Origin: Erodium maritimum
Taxonomy: Eukaryota > Streptophyta > Magnoliopsida > Geraniales > Geraniaceae
Length of the DNA stretch: 64,000 nt
Reading direction: 5' to 3'
Assembly (NCBI GenBank): GCA_963921825.1
Contig: OY997588.1
Coordinates: forward strand, 156,303,618 to 156,367,617
The number at the start of each line of letters is the position of its first letter. The stretch's first letter is position 1. The notes beneath the pieces are model-generated. The model searched no databases. It was not told the DNA's origin and saw nothing but the letters and a program-made list of their open reading frames with translations. Position numbers and translations under genes: made by a program. Of the stretch, positions 20,724-31,901 are shown piece by piece.

Positions 20724-20807
20724 ATGGCCAGGGCCGGACCACCACCACCTCGCGGCGGCGTGCTGAAGCGTATCTTGTGTTGCTTTTTTCCGAGGGCTGA
20801 CGACTAA
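20724..20807 (+). CDS. Cys-containing basic microprotein, family copy 4 (27 aa)
   Basis: This copy encodes MARAGPPPP, then RGGVLKRILCCFFP, then RADD and stop (TAA rather than TGA). The third core Cys is Phe here (TGT to TTT), leaving only the CC pair. Pro and Arg are encoded CCG AGG where the other copies have CCC CGA. Preserving both residues despite changes in both codons supports purifying selection. No upstream in-frame ATG exists back to the TATA box. The gene is 1.9 kb from copy 3 and shares downstream sequence with it, including a foldback MITE, so the two came from a tandem duplication. Confidence 0.75.
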   Translation: MARAGPPPPRGGVLKRILCCFFPRADD

Positions 20808-20849
20808 GTTCGGGGAAAATCGTGTGATCGGCTGTCTGGGGAAAAAGTA

Positions 20850-21215
20850 TCTCGAGGTATCTGTTTTTACAACTTACGGTCTTTTTTCATAATTGTACAA
20901 AAAAAATATATTTTTCACTCCATTTTGTATAAATTTGTTTTAAAATGATAATTTTATCCTTCAAAATTTAAAATTTAAAAAATAATAAAAGAACAGAAAT
21001 AGCCAAATCTTTATATCTATTTAATTTCTATACAATTAAGAGATATGAAAATTTGATTTTTTTTTTAGTTTTTTTACAGTTTTTTAAAATCTAAATAACA
21101 ATGATAAAATCATCATTTTTATACGAATTATATCCATGTACAAAAGTTCAAAATACTTTTTCCTATGATTATATAAAAAAGATTATAATTTGTAAAAAAT
21201 AAATACCTCGCGATA
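20850..21215. mobile_element. Decayed foldback MITE after peptide gene 4
   Basis: The ends CGAGGTATCTGTTTTTACAA and TTTGTAAAAAATAAATACCT-CGCGATAT are inverted relative to each other. The core TAAATTTGTTTTAAAATGAT matches the MITE after copy 3 at the same distance from the stop codon. Confidence 0.55.
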
Positions 21216-21849
21216 TTTTTCTTTTCTTCACATTTCTGTATTTTATGATGTTTTTTTCTTGTAATGTAACTTGAAGATATGATTTGTTATTGGCTTTTGA
21301 TTGAATAATAAAAGAACGAGATGACATCATTATGATTGTGTCATTCTTAATTAGACGGGTATTGTAAGGCTATCTAGAATGACGTCGAATCGATTAGATC
21401 TGATGGATAGAAAAATTTAAAAAGAGGTGGGCCCAATTCGTCTATAAAAATAAGTCGAAATTATTTTTTATTTCTTTAGACCACGTGGCCTTCGACTCTT
21501 CTCGATGGTCTACAACTCTATCAATTTTCATGGGATCGAATCGACCCAATTCGTGAATTTTGAGCTTTTCTCCCCAGAAAAATACGAATCGACGCCCCTG
21601 TTCAACGCCCAGTAAACGTCAATGTGGTTAGTCTAAAGATAATCCAATTTAACTTATAGGTTATATTTTCCAAATTACCCCGCTCAATCTCGATATTGAC
21701 GGTTGTACCCTCTCTCCCAAAAGTTCAGAAATCAGTCCTCTTCACTCTCTCTCCTCCGAGCATCAGATCTGATCGGATTAGGTCAAGCTCTCTCTCTCTC
21801 TCTAGCTTCTTCCTCCTTCGCTACTCTCTGCTAAGACTGAGAATCGTCC
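21216..21849 (+). promoter_or_regulatory. Upstream region of the 14-3-3 gene
   Basis: This is a 5' flank and leader without other genes. It includes a CT microsatellite at about 21788-21803 in the presumed 5' UTR, common in plant leaders. No unique TATA box was chosen. Confidence 0.4.
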
Positions 21850-24489
21850 ATGGCGGCTGCGTCATCGCCACGCGAAGAGTTCGTGTACATGGCCAAGCTC
21901 GCGGAGCAGGCCGAGCGCTACGAGGAGATGGTGGAGTTCATGGAGAAGGTCTCCGCCACTCTCGACTCCGACGAGCTCACCGTCGAGGAGAGGAACCTCC
22001 TCTCCGTCGCCTACAAGAACGTCATCGGCGCCAGGCGCGCCTCGTGGCGGATCATCTCCTCCATCGAGCAGAAGGAGGAGAGCAGGGGCAACGAGGACCA
22101 CGTCTCCACGATCCGCGACTACAGGTCGAAGATCGAGACCGAGCTCTCGAAGATCTGCGACGGAATCCTTAACCTCCTCGACTCCAGGCTCGTCCCCTCC
22201 GCCGCCTCCGGCGACTCCAAGGTGTTTTACCTCAAGATGAAGGGCGATTATCACCGTTACCTCGCCGAGTTCAAGTCCGGCGCCGAGCGTAAGGAGGCCG
22301 CCGAGAGCACCCTCACAGCTTACAAGGCTGCTCAGGTACCGTATCCCTTTCTCTTCGTTTTCTGTTCATTTCTCAGCTTAGATCTTGCGTTGACTAACAT
22401 TTTTCCTTCTGATTAGTCATGATCCATACATATTTTTAGCTCATTAGATTGATTTATATTTAATTTTGATGTTTGGATACTAGTTTATAGGGATAATTGC
22501 AAAAACTTGCGGTGAACTATGGGCATTTTGCAAATACTATAGGTGAACTACTTTTTTTATTAAAAAAAACATCTCCCAACTATTGTTGCTCTGCAAATCC
22601 ACCAACTGGTTAATTTCGTTGCAAAAATTGAAGGTAACCATGCAAAAGTGTATACATTGAGGGTTACAAATTGAAAAACACGTTTACATGAGGGTTACAA
22701 ATTTCAAAGCACTTGTAATATAAAGGGCAAAACATTTATTTCCAAAAAAAATGAAGTCACATGGCTAATTGCCATTAAAGATAGCGAATTTGCATATGGA
22801 AAATAGTTGGACGATGTTTTTTGCAAAAAAAAAAATAGTTCTCCGATGGTATTTACAAAATGGCCATAGTTCACTGCAAGTTTTTGCACGTAACCCTAGT
22901 TTATACTTGGCATTTTTTATTTAATATTTCTATTTGAGTTGTTAATTACACGATTTATGATATTTATGAGCTTTTCCATTTCTGCAAATTTTCCATGAAT
23001 GTGTTCTGAATTTTGTTACTTGTGGATTTATAGGATATTGCTAACGCGGAGCTTGCTCCCACGCACCCCATCCGTCTTGGATTGGCTCTTAACTTCTCTG
23101 TTTTCTACTACGAGATCTTGAACTCTCCTGACCGCGCTTGCAACCTTGCCAAACAGGTTTGTGGATTATTTGCCTCAAGCTTATGTCGATATCCTGAATC
23201 ATTTCCTTGTGATGATGTATATGTCGTGAACATAAATCCGATAGTCCACCTCAAAATGTCAATTCTCTAGAACATTTGTTTGAAAATCATTACACTTTGT
23301 TTGTTTTCAAGTTAGTTATACATGAAGAATCATTTAGGGGCATATGGGGAATAGTTCATCACTAAGTAATGTACCTTAATTTTCATAAAATTAGGAAAGT
23401 AGACACTTTTTTTTATCAGGGGTAACCACAAGTATGAGGATTGTAATTAGCGACCTCATACTTACTACGTCTCTGCCACTTCACCCACAACCCTTGGTAT
23501 AGGTAAGTAGGAACCTGTTTTGGAGCGGAAGGAGTGATTTGGATAGTCGCTGAATTTGCTTTGAACCATGTTTATTTTCCTTTTAAGGCTGCATGATTGT
23601 TTGAAGATCATCTATATTTTCCTAGATAGTATGTGAAGTGTTGCTCTTGGTTTTCTGTAATTCTGAAATCCATATTGAAAAGGAAATTATGCTCGTTATT
23701 CATACACTTGTTTGTGTTAGGTTGTTAACGACACATTAATTTTCATGGTGTTTTTGGAAAATTTGCCAATCCAGGCTTTTGATGAAGCAATAGCGGAGTT
23801 GGATACTCTAGGCGAGGAATCCTACAAGGATAGCACTTTGATCATGCAACTTCTCCGTGACAACTTGACCCTATGGACCTCCGACATGCAGGTCTTTTGA
23901 ATCAATCCCGCCATATTTTGCTTTTGTTTCCTAACCGCTTTGCTTTGCATATAGAATAAGTATAGTTTCAAAAAATACCATAAGGTATTCACTTTTTGCG
24001 AGTTGTAGCCCTCGTCTTTGCTTATGATAAAAAAAAGTACCATGAACTTGCCCTTTTGTTGTCCTTAATGTAACTTAGTTAAATTGATAGTTTACCTTTT
24101 AAATTTTGTAAATTAAAAAATAACAAGTAAAAAAAAAATCAGAAATTTCACTCCATTAATTTTATTCCTCTTTCATGTAAGAGTAGAAGAAATTTTTGGG
24201 TTTTTATTTTTACTTATTATTTTTAAAGGGTAAAATCGTCAGTTTAAACAAATTTGTGCGAAGTGCAACAAAAAGGCAAGCTCAATGCATTTTTTTTGCA
24301 ATTATCAAAGAAGAGGGTTACTTACAACATGTGAAAAGTGAATATCGCAGAGTACCTTTTTGCAATTATCCTTATAGAATATGTATGTCACTAGTAGTCA
24401 TTTTGGTATTTGTTTTGGTTCTTTTCCAGGACGAAGGGGCCGATGAGATTAAAGAATCGGCACCCAAGGGTGACGAAGATCAACATTGA
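21850..24489 (+). CDS. 14-3-3 protein, non-epsilon type (261 aa, 4 exons)
   Basis: Exons are 21850-22335, 23034-23156, 23775-23891 and 24430-24489, all with GT-AG introns in phase 0. The protein is a phosphoserine/phosphothreonine-binding dimeric adaptor. Family signature 1 ([13 protein letters not shown]) is at residues 48-60 and signature 2 ([18 protein letters not shown]) is in exon 3. The phosphopeptide pocket residues K56, R63, R136 and Y137 are present. Length is normal. The start [20 protein letters not shown] and the four-exon structure fit the plant non-epsilon group, close to GRF-type isoforms; I do not assign an isoform. Exon 1 is very GC-rich at third positions, unlike the flanks. 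Introns 1 and 3 each carry a foldback MITE with a 9-bp target duplication. The C-terminal tail is short and acidic ([19 protein letters not shown]), as usual. Confidence 0.96.
22481..22905. mobile_element. MULE-type MITE in 14-3-3 intron 1
   Basis: The element 22490-22896 has ends GGGATAATTGCAAAAACTTG and CAAGTTTTTGCACGTAACCC, flanked by the perfect 9-bp repeat TAGTTTATA (22481-22489, 22897-22905). Its halves fold back on each other. Relatives lie at 36404-36742 and 51379-51752. Confidence 0.85.
23950..24381. mobile_element. MULE-type MITE in 14-3-3 intron 3
   Basis: The element 23959-24372 is flanked by the 9-bp repeat TATAGAATA at 23950 and 24373. It belongs to the GCAAAAAAGTACC family, whose right end reads GTACCTTTTTGCAATTATCC. 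Relatives lie at 34435, 35216 and 41187 and, decayed, after peptide genes 3 and 4. Confidence 0.8.
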
Positions 24490-26304
24490 GGGTACTATTC
24501 TCAGAACCGGTGTTGAACTTGTCTCCGCGATGTGATTTTAATGGGGGGGATTATGTTTGTCACCATTGTTGCTTCTATTCAGAATTTAGGCATTCTTGCC
24601 CCTACTTAATCGGGTCGTGGATGAACTATGTATTTGTTCCTTTTCTGTCTTCCTTATATTCAGTGTATGTGAACCTCCTTTGTTTCTTTGATGATGTTTA
24701 AGCCTTTTTAACATCTGTAGTGGGATTAATGTAGTGATGTTTGTAGTACTTATCATTTGCTTCTTGACTCGAGTTTAGGGGTGTTAAAAAATCCGTTACA
24801 CTCGATCCACACATTATTATAACACTTATTTGCATAAAATCGGATGAATTGTGGATCGGGTTTTATGAATTCATCTCATTGTGGGTGGATGGCGGATTCT
24901 GGGAAAGAAATAGGTGGATCACCCATTCAATTATTTTTCTTAATTTTGTTTTCTTAATTAACCTTCTATTTTTTCATAAGTTTAAAGTATCGGCGGTTAA
25001 GAGATTAAATTTTCATTTCAGTCTGGCTAATTGACCCTTATCTGTAGGCAAGAGACTTGGAAGAAAAAACAATAGCTTTTTGTTTTATTTTTCATATTTT
25101 TCGTATCTGTTGGGTAAAAACGTCGACGGTTAGTTAAATACCTAGTGAAGTTGAAAGCTATTTTTTCTATTATTTCTGCTCCAACAAATTGTTTTCAGCC
25201 TCGTTTCAGCATTGGACTACAATTACTCTAACTCATGAACCTTACATGATAATTTCATTGTAAGCTTTATGGGTCTCTTGACAAGTCCACTACTTCCTCT
25301 CATTTGTATTCTCTTTTGACAAATTCTTCGTAAACCTGATTGTGCATGAAAAATGCGGATATGATAATCATCAATACGCATTCGCTCGAATAGGTAAACA
25401 TCTATCCTCAGACGGATCACCTGTCCTATGGACTCCCCTATTTGAGTGAGTCATTAACATTGCATATCAGTATCACTTTAGTTTTTAGTTTTGAAAGGTT
25501 CAGATGAACATGCTCAATTCAACCGAGTTTTGATGATCATAAATCCATATTAAACCCTACCAACGTGGGATACAGTTTAATAGAGGTTTTAAGGTTTATG
25601 CTGCTAACTGTAACATAAATCTTAAACTTTACTTTCTGAACTTTAAACCTCTACCATATATATATGCTCAAGTGACATTTATGTTATAGGCCTTATCCCT
25701 TTTGTATATCAACTATAATAAGGCTGAACCTTGAATTCAAATAGAGGTCCAAAAGCAAAGACTCAATTTAGCTGACCTATGAGAATGAGTCGATCTTATT
25801 TCAAACAAATCATTTATATCGACACGAACTTCCATTACTAATAGATTGATCTAATTAATCTCCAACACTATCCAACTTACATGTACTTGGGAATTAGTTT
25901 GGTTCCTAGAAATGGGCCGGGCCCTTAATAAGTTAAATGGGCCGGTCCCAGTACTTAAATCATGGTTGGTGGACTTTAATTGACGTATTTAAAGTTCTAA
26001 AAATTGTTTGACGTTAGTCGGACGGTTAAGATTTTTGAGAGTTAATCGAAGACTAAATGAGGTTTAATCAAAGATAAGTTGAATCGAATCGCTCAACAAA
26101 ACAATGAGGCTTAGGCGGACTCTTAAACGGAGATTAATCGGGATTTTTAGAACACTTTGGTATGTAATTTTGGCCTTTTGGGAGCTAACGAGTACTACGA
26201 AAGAGAAAGCCAACGGAAGTTGAATCTCAACCTTCTCTTCCCCAAAATTTCCCGCCAGAATTTCACAACCTCATCGAGCTCGAATCAGAGATCCAGAGCG
26301 AGAA
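24490..26304. other. Intergenic between the 14-3-3 gene and DPB2
   Basis: This contains the 14-3-3 3' UTR and the DPB2 upstream region. No additional gene or complete element is supported. Confidence 0.5.
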
Positions 26305-29300
26305 ATGGGTCGCGACACGAGGAAGAAAGTGCAGAGGAAGTTCAAAATCAGAGGCTACACCGTGAAAATCGATGCCCTAGAGGAGGTCCTCTCCTTCGTC
26401 GCGCACTTCCAGGACCCAGACGACGATTCCGTCGAAGACCAGGCCATCGATCTCCTCCTCGACCAGCTCGAACTCGAATCCAGTAACTATTTTCTTCTTT
26501 GCTCCATTTTGATTTTCGATTTCTCAAATGTTCATTGGATAGGTCGTGATTTGGTTTTGGGATTGTCAGGGAAAACCTCGGTGCTGGACCGCGATGCAGT
26601 GCATCGAGTAGTCAGCCTATTGTTAGAGGCAGATGCTGCCGTCGATGAAGCTTCTACCTCGGCTCCTTCTGCTCACTCCGGTCTTCGTGTCATTGATGCC
26701 TTTTTAGTCCCCAAGTTCCGCTACGATCCCATTAGGAAGCTGTTCTATGAGTAAGTTCTTCATTATTTTAGCTTGTCTAGTTGTGGAGTTGAATGGTAAG
26801 AGTGTATAGAAGTTGGTTTTAGAGGAGTATTGGAATCAATTTGGTAATATCTTTTGTTAAAGTATAGTTCAGTGTACTGTATAAAGATTTAATTGAGGAG
26901 GTACTGTAACAGTGTAACATGGTATCAGTAGGAGGGCTTGTTCCCGAGTAGTATGCAAAACCACGATGTTCTTGTACATCAGGTGGCATGTTAGAGAATT
27001 AAGCTATACAACCTATACTTGGGTTAAAGAGAGAGTGAGGAATAGGTCTCGATGCTAGGAAGATCAATCTGTCATGGGCAAGTTCGGATTTAGTTAAAGT
27101 TATATTTTTGTTTCGTCCCAATTCGTTTGTTGCATCTGGGAGGCCATTTTGTTCTGAATTTGATAGATTTGATCGAACCCTTGACTGCAATCCTGGTGGC
27201 GCTGCTGCTGTTGTTAAGCATTAGGGTTCTTGTAATGGTGAAATGTTGTATAATGCTGCAGTTGGCAACACTTTTGCTTGTCTTGACATGGAAAAAGCTT
27301 TTAGTTGTGGAGTTGAACTGTAAGAGTGTATTGAAGTTGCTTTTACAGGATTATTAGAATCAGTTTAATTGAGGAGTATAATTCTATGTACTATATAAAG
27401 ATTTAATTGAGGAGTTACTATAACATGGTACCAGTAGGAGGGCTTGTTCCCAAGCGCATTGCAAAACAGCAACGTTCTTGTACATCAGGAGGCATGTTAG
27501 AGAATTAAGCTATACTTGGGCCATAGATTATTAGTTTATGCTATGAGTTGAATTACTCCTCTATTATCTTACCAATAGGAGTACCTGTACTTCAGCCACC
27601 AACCATTTAAAAGCCATAGAATTATTGTACCAGGTGCTATGTCACAGGATAAAGCAATAGTTGAGCCATCAACTATTGCCTTTAGCTTTTTGTTGAACCT
27701 GGTCATCTATATTTATGATATGTTTGTAGAGTTCAAAGAAATTGGTTCTTTCACTATGTTTTGGTATTGCATTCTGTACACATTTGAATGGTAGATGAAA
27801 TCATTTATGTTTGTCGATAATTGTGCAAGTTTTAAGGTGGCTTCATGCTTATAAATTCAAATGCAATAATGATTATTTCAAATATTTGTGTTGTGCTGTC
27901 TTGGGTCATAGATTGTTTTTTGTTTATGTTGCTCTTTTTGATCCAGGGATACATTGCGTCTGGCTATTCATGGCGATGCTTCTGCAAAGGCAGCATTGTA
28001 CAGGGATAGGTTTCTTTTTCTGTTTCAGAGGCTCTCCCGTGACCCACTTTTCTCCAAACCTGCATTTGACTCTGAAAGGTCACACTTCGGAAGCTGTGAG
28101 GTTTGTGAATACACGCCACCTATATTTTTTTTGTGTATACGTATACCATTTTTGGACTTATACTTTCAATGTCTTGGGCAGATATCTCCAATCCAATCTC
28201 TGGTTGGGCAAACTGGGAGAAAATGGGTCATGGGTTTGATATCCCAGTTGGAGGATGGCCACTTCTACTTAGAAGATCTTACTGCTTCGGTGGAGATCAA
28301 TTTATCAAAAGCAATATCCTTTACTCAATTCACTTATTAAGTTACATGAGTCATTTCACAATTTTAAGCTTCAAGCGTTAATGGACTTTTTATTTATGGG
28401 CCTTGGTGTTATTTTTTTCCTGTTTGGTAATAGTTTTAGTTTGTTGCTGATACACCAAATAAAGCCAATTTCTGAATTGTCTAAATAAGTTTTCCTTTTT
28501 TTTAATTTAATTTGAAGCATTTTGGTGCCTTTTATTGCCTTAAAAGTATAGGAGTTTGGGTACTAAACTATTGAATGTTGGATGTGATTTCCTAGTGCTT
28601 AATATTGCCGTTTTGGCAGGAACTTTAGTATCTTCCTTGAAATCCTTATTATATTGCTTTTCCAATCTTTTCCAATTTTATTCATAAGTGAAACAGATGG
28701 AATTGTAGAATACTGTAGCATAACATAGTTCCATATCTTATTGAAGAATACACAAGGAATTATGATTTCTTTGACGAGAAACACAAAGTAACAACAGGAT
28801 ATTTTTCTGAAAACACAATAGTTGTTGCAGAAGGTGAGATGCTCTTGGAGGGTATTTTCCAGGTTAGTCTTACATATCATTTTCCTTAATTTTATGTACA
28901 TAATGTTGTAAAGTCAGTGAAGCGGTAGTGATGATTTAAATATATTGCCAAGTTTTTAAACTCTAGTTGCCAGTTTAGAATGAAAACATGAACATAGATT
29001 TCAGTTATATGCTGATGAGCAAGTGCAATTAACAGTGAATTCAACTCTGGCAGTAGAACTTTGAACCCGTTACTCTGAAAATGATAATGCTTCTGGTTTC
29101 TAGCGCTTGCTATTGATAAAGTGTATACACTTGTTAGTCATAATTTACTGAACAACGATTGGGTTTTGAATGCAACTTCAGTACAAAAAACACAAGCTAT
29201 GTTTCATACTCAGTATTGCTGATATTTCACATGACAAGCACCACAAATGCCACATATTCATCTCCCACATTTTGTTTCCTTACACAAATTGTTAGGTAAT

Positions 29301-31901
29301 AATTAACCAAGTAATTGGTGTATCTTGTAGGTCAGTACTTGCGGGTTTCCTCCATTAGAGGACAGAGAGAAGTCATTCAGCTTACTTGCGGGACATGACT
29401 TCTTCGGTGGTGGTACACTCACGAAGGAGGAAACTGTATCCTTCATCATGCCTAGCTTAATGTTCTTGTTCAATTTCTAATGTTCCTACCAGTAGACGAA
29501 TGCATGTCCATGAGCTATTATTAATTTTTGAAATCTCCTATACATTATTCATAGCTTAGACTTGGAGAATTGGAAAAGAAAGCAGTAAATGACATGTTTG
29601 TAGTACTATCTGACATTTGGCTAGACAATGAAGAGGTAAGTCATAAGCTGTGTTATTGATCCTCTTTATTTTGTTTTAGCCACCATGTTTGCTTACTCAT
29701 GGTACTCTCTTGTCGGCATAAAAGGTTATGGGAAAGTTAGAGACAGTCCTCAAAGGTTATGAAAGCGTAGAGGTGGTTCCTTCTTTATTTGTTTTCATGG
29801 GGAACTTTTGCTCCCACCCATGCAATCTCTCCTTCAATTCTTTCTCAAGTCTAAGGTGAGGAGCTTTTGTCTAACATATCTCTACGCTTACATATTCGCA
29901 TATTCATTACAACTTCAAAGTTATGTTTAGTTGAAAAAAGGGAAATCGTTATTTACATATCAAAAACACCCCCTAAAGATGAGGGGTTGTCAGTAACACA
30001 GTATCATATTTTGTATTAATCAAAAACACCCTGATTTACACAGAAAATGTGATGGCTTTATCAGGAACACACTGTCTCCTTTCTCATTTATCAGTGTTTT
30101 TTTGGAACAAAATGATCCAAATCCGGTGTTTTTGATGACAAATGAAAGATGACCGTGTGTGTTACTGACAGCTCCTCACCTTTACCGTGTGTATGTTAGA
30201 AATAAAGGTCAAATGGGAGGTGTTAGTAAAGTTATCCCTTGAAAAAAAACATCAATACTAAGGAGCTAGTAAACAGATTGCAGTTTGGCAAGCTAGGGCA
30301 AATGATTGCAGCCCATCCGCGACTTATAGAGCATAGCCGATTTTTGTTTATTCCAGGTCCAAATGATGCAGGTATACCAAATTGTCTGTTGCAAGGTGTT
30401 CTTGTACATATATAACTGTATGGTATGTGCCGTACTGTTTTCTGGCTGTTTCAGGTCCTTCAACCGTTCTACCCAGACCGGCTTTACCAAAATATTTAAC
30501 TGAAGAACTCCAGAAATATATTCCGAATGCCATATTTTCGAGTAATCCTTGCAGGTTTGTATGTTTAATCACTTGTTGGTGATAACGTTGATGAGATTTA
30601 TTGTATCCTAGCTTGAAACAACTGCTGCTATTTTGCATTATCCAGTCATTTTCAGTAGTGAAAACCTTATTTACATTCCCACTTTGACCTTTCGCTATCA
30701 AAAATACCCTTTAAAGGTGAGTGGTTATCCGTAACACACTGTCACCTTTCGTATTAATCAAAAACACCCGGATTTACACAGAAAAGGTGTCACCTTTCTT
30801 ATTTATCGGTAGTTTTTTGGGGACTAAATGACCCAAATCTGGGTGTTTTTGATGATAAACGAAAGGTGACATTGGGTTAATGGTAACCTTTACAGTGTGT
30901 ATTTGAGAAACAAAGGTCAAAGGGGGGAGTTAATGGAGTTACCATTTTTTTAATAATACTGATATCTCATTACAGAATCAAGTTCTACACCCAAGAAATT
31001 GTATTTTTCCGCCAGGATCTACTTTACAGAATGCGCCGCTCTTGTTTGATGCCTCCTTCTACAGAAGAAACCAGTGATCCTTTTGAACATGTAATCTCCT
31101 TATTTCCATCAATCTTATTGTCCTTTACTGCATTCAAATTGACTAATAAAAGGTATTGGGTTTGATTATTGCAGCTAGTCGCTACGATAACACATCAAAG
31201 TCACCTTTGTCCACTCCCTCTGATTGTGCAACCTATTATTTGGAATTATGATCACAGTCTCCATCTTTATCCAACTCCACATACAGTATTACTCGTATCT
31301 CATTCTCGTCTCTTTTCAAACGCGTGACAATATTTCATAAAAAATTAAGGTGCTATATGTTCTAAACTAAAATGGGATGCAATTCATATTTGAAATGGTG
31401 CCTAGACATATTTTCCTTTGGTCGAACATACATGAGTAGGGAATAATCAATACATGTATTTCTTGTTTTTGATATGAGGTTGTGGTCTGTTTGAGGGGTT
31501 ATCAGTAACACACTCTCACCTTTCACTTATCATCAAAAAACACCTAGAGTTTGGTCATTTTATCCCAAAAAACCGCTGATAAATGTGGAAGGTGGCAGTG
31601 TATTCCCGATAAAACCAACACCTTTTCTATGCAATTCCGGGTGTGTTACTGATAACCCTTCACCTTTAGGGGGTGTTTTTGATAACGAAAGGTCGAACTG
31701 GGTAGTTAACGTTTTTTCAATGATCTAACTATGATGTTCATCGTGCCCTTTGCCCTACAGATAGTTTTGGCGGACAGAAGTGAGCAGAAGGCTTTCAAAT
31801 ACACAGGGATAACCTGTTTTAATCCCGGTTCCTTCTCAGATGAAAGCACGTTCGTGGCATATCGTCCATGCACACAGGAAGTTGAATTGTCAGCCTTGTA
31901 A
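26305..31901 (+). CDS. DPB2: DNA polymerase epsilon subunit B (533 aa, 13 exons)
   Basis: Exons: 26305-26482, 26570-26750, 27947-28100, 28182-28313, 28785-28862, 29331-29435, 29555-29635, 29725-29855, 30277-30371, 30455-30554, 30976-31090, 31175-31285, 31761-31901. They join in frame. This is the non-catalytic second subunit of the leading-strand replicative polymerase, acting in the nucleus. The N-terminal domain ([19 protein letters not shown], residues 6-24) is followed by an OB-fold region ([20 protein letters not shown]) and an inactivated calcineurin-like phosphoesterase domain ([52 protein letters not shown]). The end [15 protein letters not shown] is typical. Length matches plant DPB2. 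Two introns have U12-type 5' sites: 28314-28784 (AT-AC) and 29436-29554 (GT-AG). Introns also hold three foldback MITEs of one family. Confidence 0.96.
26769..27530 (+). repeat. Diverged direct duplication in DPB2 intron 2
   Basis: The segment 26775-27010 (TTGTGGAGTTGAATGGTAAG to GCATGTTAGAGAATTAAGC) is repeated at 27300-27510 with about 15-20 percent differences and some deletions. It lies wholly inside the intron. Confidence 0.65.
28314..28784 (+). other. AT-AC U12-type intron in DPB2
   Basis: The intron begins ATATCCTTTAC, an exact U12 5' splice site, and ends AAACAC before AAAGTAACAACAGG. The only join that keeps the frame and the conserved [14 protein letters not shown] sequence uses this AT...AC pair. 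A branch-site match TTCTTTGAC (consensus TTCCTTRAC) lies about 10 nt before the end. Confidence 0.88.
29436..29554 (+). other. Probable GT-AG U12-type intron in DPB2
   Basis: The 5' site GTATCCTTC matches the U12 consensus RTATCCTTT at eight of nine positions. The frame is kept by joining ...LTKEET to [20 protein letters not shown] about 12 nt before the AG is a weak branch-site candidate. Confidence 0.65.
29931..30247. mobile_element. MULE-type MITE in DPB2 intron 8
   Basis: The element 29940-30238 is flanked by the 9-bp repeat TTGAAAAAA (29931-29939, 30239-30247). Its ends are GGGAAATCGTTATTTAC and GTAAAGTTATCCC. The core has GGGGTTGTCAGTAACACA and its complement. Related copies are at 30660-30945, 31485-31715 and 50215-50510. 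Confidence 0.8.
30660..30945. mobile_element. Foldback MITE in DPB2 intron 10
   Basis: This element is related to that at 29940: CTTATTTACATTCCCACTTT and its inverted end, AAAGGTCAAAGGGGGGAGTT, enclose GTAACACACTGTCACCTTTC and its complement-like half. Exact ends were not resolved. Confidence 0.65.
31485..31715. mobile_element. Foldback MITE in DPB2 intron 12, left end lost
   Basis: It contains GAGGGGTTATCAGTAACACA and the inverted GTGTGTTACTGATAACCCTTC, as in the family at 29940. The outer left arm is missing. Confidence 0.65.

Noticed and set aside
21696..22172. Arg-rich 158-codon + frame and the opposite 130-codon frame over 14-3-3 exon 1
   Set aside because: Both are shadows created by the high third-position GC of exon 1; the 14-3-3 frame is unambiguous.
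26157..26486. 109-codon frame overlapping DPB2 exon 1
   Set aside because: It overlaps the DPB2 frame, has no domain, and starts in the 5' flank.
27811..28381. Three overlapping + frames around DPB2 exons 3-4
   Set aside because: They are intron and exon read-through in the wrong frames; the spliced DPB2 frame explains the conserved codons.
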